Shown here one piece after another: positions 32,464 to 33,425 of a stretch of DNA of 33,425 nucleotides. A program made the position numbers and the translations under genes. Position 1 is the stretch's first letter. Each line of letters begins with the position of its first letter. Origin of the DNA: Acidimicrobiia bacterium (lineage in GTDB: Bacteria; Actinomycetota; Acidimicrobiia; IMCC26256; PALSA-555); contig JBBECS010000014.1 of NCBI GenBank assembly GCA_040881685.1, forward strand, positions 1-33,425, given 5' to 3'. The notes beneath the pieces are model-generated. The model made no database searches. It saw only the letters and a list, made by a program, of their open reading frames with translations, and had not been told where the DNA came from.

Positions 32464-33425
32464 ATGCACCGCAACCCATTGCGCACTCTCGCCGTCGCGG
32501 CCGTGGTCGGGTGCGGGCTCAGCGGCGTGGCGTCGGTGGCGGACGCTTCCGCCAGGCGTCCGAGCTCGGGGGACGGAACGCTCGCCATCGCGAGCCTCGC
32601 CCCCGAGACGGGCGCCCTCCAGTCGCTGCGGGAGTCGCTGCGCCTGCCGGTGGAGCTCGCGGTGAGCGAGATCAACGCGGCCGGCGGGGTCAATGGCGCG
32701 GCAGTCAGCCTCGGGACCGGCGACGAGGGCTCCGACGTCGCCACCGCTCGGGCGACGGTGTCGGCGTTCGCGGACGCCGGTGTGGACGCCGTGATCGGTC
32801 CTGCCTCGCCCGCCACGGTCCTGGGCGTGCTCGGCGACGTGCGCAAGGCCCGGATGCTCATGTGCTCGGGTTCGGACACCCTCGCCCCGGTCACTGCGCG
32901 ATCGTCGAAGGGGCTCTACTTCCGCACCGCGCCAGGTCCACGGCTCCAGGGCCTCGCCTTGGCCGCGCACGTGCGCGCCGACGACCACAAGCGCGTCGCG
33001 ATCCTGCGCCGCAATGACTTCTTCGGTGACGACGTCGGGGCGGCAGCACGACGCGGTCTGCGCAAGGGCGACGTGAAGGTGGTCGCCGATATCGTGTACG
33101 ACCCCGATGCAGGATCGGTCAACAAGAAGGTGCGCGCGGCCTTGCAGCCGAAGCCGAAGGCGGTGGTCGTCGTCGGCTTCGACGACGACGGCGCGCGCGT
33201 GGTTGCGAGCCTCATCGCTCAGGGCGCCGGACCCGACACCATCGCGATCTACGGGCCTGACACGATGCAGAGCCTCGACTTCGCGGCCGCGGTCGACCCG
33301 ACCGACCCGGCACACGTGGCCGGAATCAAGGGTGTCGCGCCCGCGCCTGCGCCAGGGAACGTGACGAGTCCATTCCACGCTGCGCTCGTAAACCGCGGCA
33401 CCGCGCCGATCTTCTCGTCCCATTC
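32464..33425 (+). CDS. ABC transporter substrate-binding protein, Leu/Ile/Val-binding type (partial, 3' end missing)
   Basis: The first 320 codons of a periplasmic-type binding protein, open to the right edge. A basic N-terminus and hydrophobic stretch (MHRNPLRTLAVAAVVGC) end in a possible lipobox VVGC with Cys17, so it may be a lipoprotein; cleavage after ADASA is the alternative. The mature part shows the type I binding fold: LPVELAVSEINAAGGVNG, DAVIGPASPATVLGV, FRTAPGPRLQG, RVAILRRNDFFGDDVG and KAVVVVGFDDDG. Such proteins feed branched-chain-amino-acid-type ABC importers, which in catabolic clusters often carry aromatic or other acids. AGGAG lies 12 bases before the ATG. The permease and ATPase genes would lie beyond the window. 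Confidence 0.85.
   Translation, partial: MHRNPLRTLAVAAVVGCGLSGVASVADASARRPSSGDGTLAIASLAPETGALQSLRESLRLPVELAVSEINAAGGVNGAAVSLGTGDEGSDVATARATVSAFADAGVDAVIGPASPATVLGVLGDVRKARMLMCSGSDTLAPVTARSSKGLYFRTAPGPRLQGLALAAHVRADDHKRVAILRRNDFFGDDVGAAARRGLRKGDVKVVADIVYDPDAGSVNKKVRAALQPKPKAVVVVGFDDDGARVVASLIAQGAGPDTIAIYGPDTMQSLDFAAAVDPTDPAHVAGIKGVAPAPAPGNVTSPFHAALVNRGTAPIFSSH

Overview
The window is 33.4 kb of high-GC DNA, densely packed with short operons on both strands and many GTG starts. It reads as chromosomal DNA of an actinomycete. I infer an Actinomycetota lineage outside Mycobacterium, possibly Acidimicrobiia, because the protein families are those of the mycobacterial cholesterol-catabolism regulon but the gene order is different. 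I see no mobile element, rRNA, tRNA or CRISPR, and no gap over 300 bases without a gene. The longest gap, about 143 bp, is before the last gene.

The unifying theme is catabolism of a steroid-like (sterol or isoprenoid) compound as CoA thioesters, under a KstR-type TetR repressor encoded in the window (8548-9129). Six copies of a KstR-like operator (TnnAACnnGTTnnA) lie just upstream of genes at 3-16, 8515-8528, 9947-9960, 15674-15687, 16454-16467 and 32339-32352. They mark the probable controlled units.

Layout: (1) 1-1573, a PhoD-like phosphoesterase behind an operator. (2) 8435 down to 1570 (minus), an operon of two DUF35 proteins, two thiolase-fold Ltp proteins, an acyl-CoA dehydrogenase and a double-domain CaiB/BaiF protein; it resembles the Rv3521-ltp4-ltp3 block of M. 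tuberculosis. (3) 9866 down to 8548, an SDR and the KstR-like regulator. (4) A low-molecular-weight phosphatase divergent from a single-domain CoA-transferase. (5) 15652 down to 11832 (minus), a FadE26/FadE27-like heteromeric acyl-CoA dehydrogenase pair, an alpha/beta hydrolase and an NTF2-like protein. (6) An operator at 16454 between a minus-strand SDR and a plus-strand luciferase-like oxidoreductase plus CYP125/CYP142-like P450. (7) 21820 down to 18972 (minus), a second FadE26-like dehydrogenase and two SDRs, divergent from a beta-keto acid cleavage enzyme. (8) A 3-alpha-hydroxysteroid-dehydrogenase-like SDR and a DUF7064-type protein, divergent from a D-aminoacylase-family amidohydrolase. 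(9) 32320 down to 26451 (minus), a second such amidohydrolase, aldehyde dehydrogenase, zinc alcohol dehydrogenase, cyclase-family hydrolase and PPOX-class flavoprotein, behind an operator. (10) The start of an ABC transporter substrate-binding protein, cut by the right edge.

A plausible working model, which is inference: the P450 oxidises an alkyl side chain; CoA-transferases (or an acyl-CoA ligase outside the window) activate it; FadE26/27-type enzymes desaturate it; SDRs oxidise hydroxyacyl intermediates; and Ltp-DUF35 complexes perform a retro-aldol-type cleavage. The least explained parts are the paired D-aminoacylase-like enzymes, the five-gene amidohydrolase operon, and the double-domain CoA-transferase that appears to lack its catalytic aspartate in both halves.
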